From Akkermansia muciniphila (GTDB taxonomy: Bacteria; Verrucomicrobiota; Verrucomicrobiia; Limisphaerales; UBA9464), in contig CAMCFL010000242.1 of NCBI GenBank assembly GCA_945873715.1, forward strand, positions 1 through 5,619: 5,619 bases of DNA. The letters run 5' to 3'. The translations under genes and the position numbers were made by a program. Each line of letters opens with the position of its first letter. Within the stretch, counting starts at the first letter, position 1. Below the pieces are notes generated by a model. It ran no database searches. It was given only the letters and a program-made list of their open reading frames with translations, and was not told where the DNA came from. Below are positions 5,417 through 5,619 of the stretch, in pieces.

Positions 5417-5435
5417 CCAGACGAATTTAGTCTGG
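5417..5435. promoter_or_regulatory. IscR type-1-like operator, promoter-distal
   Basis: CCAGACGAATTTAGTCTGG has 6-bp perfect arms and a 7-bp AT-rich centre. It agrees with the dyad at 5350-5368 at 13 of 19 positions, and its core GACGAATTTAGTC fits GACTRWWWYAGTC at 12 of 13 positions. It lies just upstream of the predicted -35 element, with its centre 67 bp from the centre of the other dyad. It is not a terminator for the upstream gene, since A rather than T follows the stem on the transcribed strand. Confidence 0.6.
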
Positions 5436-5472
5436 TTCCCCGCCGCAGGGCTGCCGACAAGCTCATTCGGCC

Positions 5473-5619
5473 CTACCGCTCAGCTCCGAACCACAGACAG
5501 GACTCGGGAGTAAACCCGAGCCAGGCAGTGTCCCCCACGTTCCAATCGTCGACTGCGCCGGCGACCGGCACTTCCAGCGTGTTGCCCGATGACCATCCCA
5601 CTTCGATCCAGGTGCGCGG
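5473..5619 (-). CDS. 3' end of a probable ABC transporter ATPase (TOBE-like domain), partial
   Basis: An open frame enters from the right edge and stops at TAG 5473-5475, giving the last 48 residues. It reads PRTWIEVGWSSGNTLEVPV, then a segment with VGDTAWLGFTPESCLWFGAER at the end (split here for reading: VGDTAWLGF, TPESCLWFGAER). The alternating beta-strand pattern with a terminal G-D-x-x-W-L-G-x-x-P-E-x-C segment resembles the C-terminal TOBE domain of PotA/FbpC-type import ATPases for polyamines, iron or anions. No Walker motifs are in the window to confirm this. It runs in the same direction as iscR, 154 bases upstream. An iron transporter would fit the context, but the substrate cannot be told. 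Confidence 0.5.
   Translation of the reverse strand, partial: PRTWIEVGWSSGNTLEVPVAGAVDDWNVGDTAWLGFTPESCLWFGAER

Noticed and set aside
5417..5435. Intrinsic terminator for the upstream ABC-type gene
   Set aside because: The stem is only 6 bp and is followed by AAAAGAAA on the transcribed strand, not a T-tract; its match to the second dyad fits an operator better.

Overview
The window looks like chromosomal DNA of a GC-rich Gram-negative-type bacterium. It has a secreted dihaem peroxidase and an Isc-type iron-sulfur (Fe-S) cluster, and nearly every intergenic gap holds a palindromic repeat. Repeats such as tandem ATCTGCG units and paired GC-rich hairpins, together with mostly absent Shine-Dalgarno sequences, recall Verrucomicrobiota. 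That placement comes from pattern memory, not a search, and is tentative.

Every supported gene lies on the minus strand, so transcription runs from right to left. At the right edge (5473-5619) is the 3' end of a gene that resembles the C-terminal domain of an ABC transporter ATPase. A 154-base regulatory gap follows; it holds a plausible promoter flanked by two related 19-bp dyads that match the core of the E. coli IscR type-1 site. Next come an IscR/Rrf2 regulator (4788-5318), the scaffold IscU (4331-4759) and an IscS/NifS-fold protein (2921-4186). After a compound palindrome come a periplasmic dihaem cytochrome c peroxidase (1684-2727), a second repeat-filled gap, and an Mrp/ApbC-type Fe-S P-loop ATPase (393-1442). 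A repeat-rich 273-base gap and the first 39 codons of an exported protein (1-119) close the left edge.

The genes suggest an Fe-S assembly locus controlled by its own cluster-sensing repressor, with an Fe-S carrier and a peroxide-removing enzyme nearby. The most unusual point is the IscS-like protein. It keeps the mobile-loop cysteine and the IscU-docking C-terminal tail. It has lost the lysine that forms the PLP Schiff base (Arg203), the residue that contacts the PLP O3' (Ala180), and two substrate-carboxylate contacts (His152, Ile354). Mrp also lacks the CxxC pair that normally holds its bridging cluster. IscU, in contrast, is fully canonical. The locus may therefore run Fe-S assembly with a non-desulfurase IscS partner, comparable to the lysine-less IscS of Archaeoglobus fulgidus.
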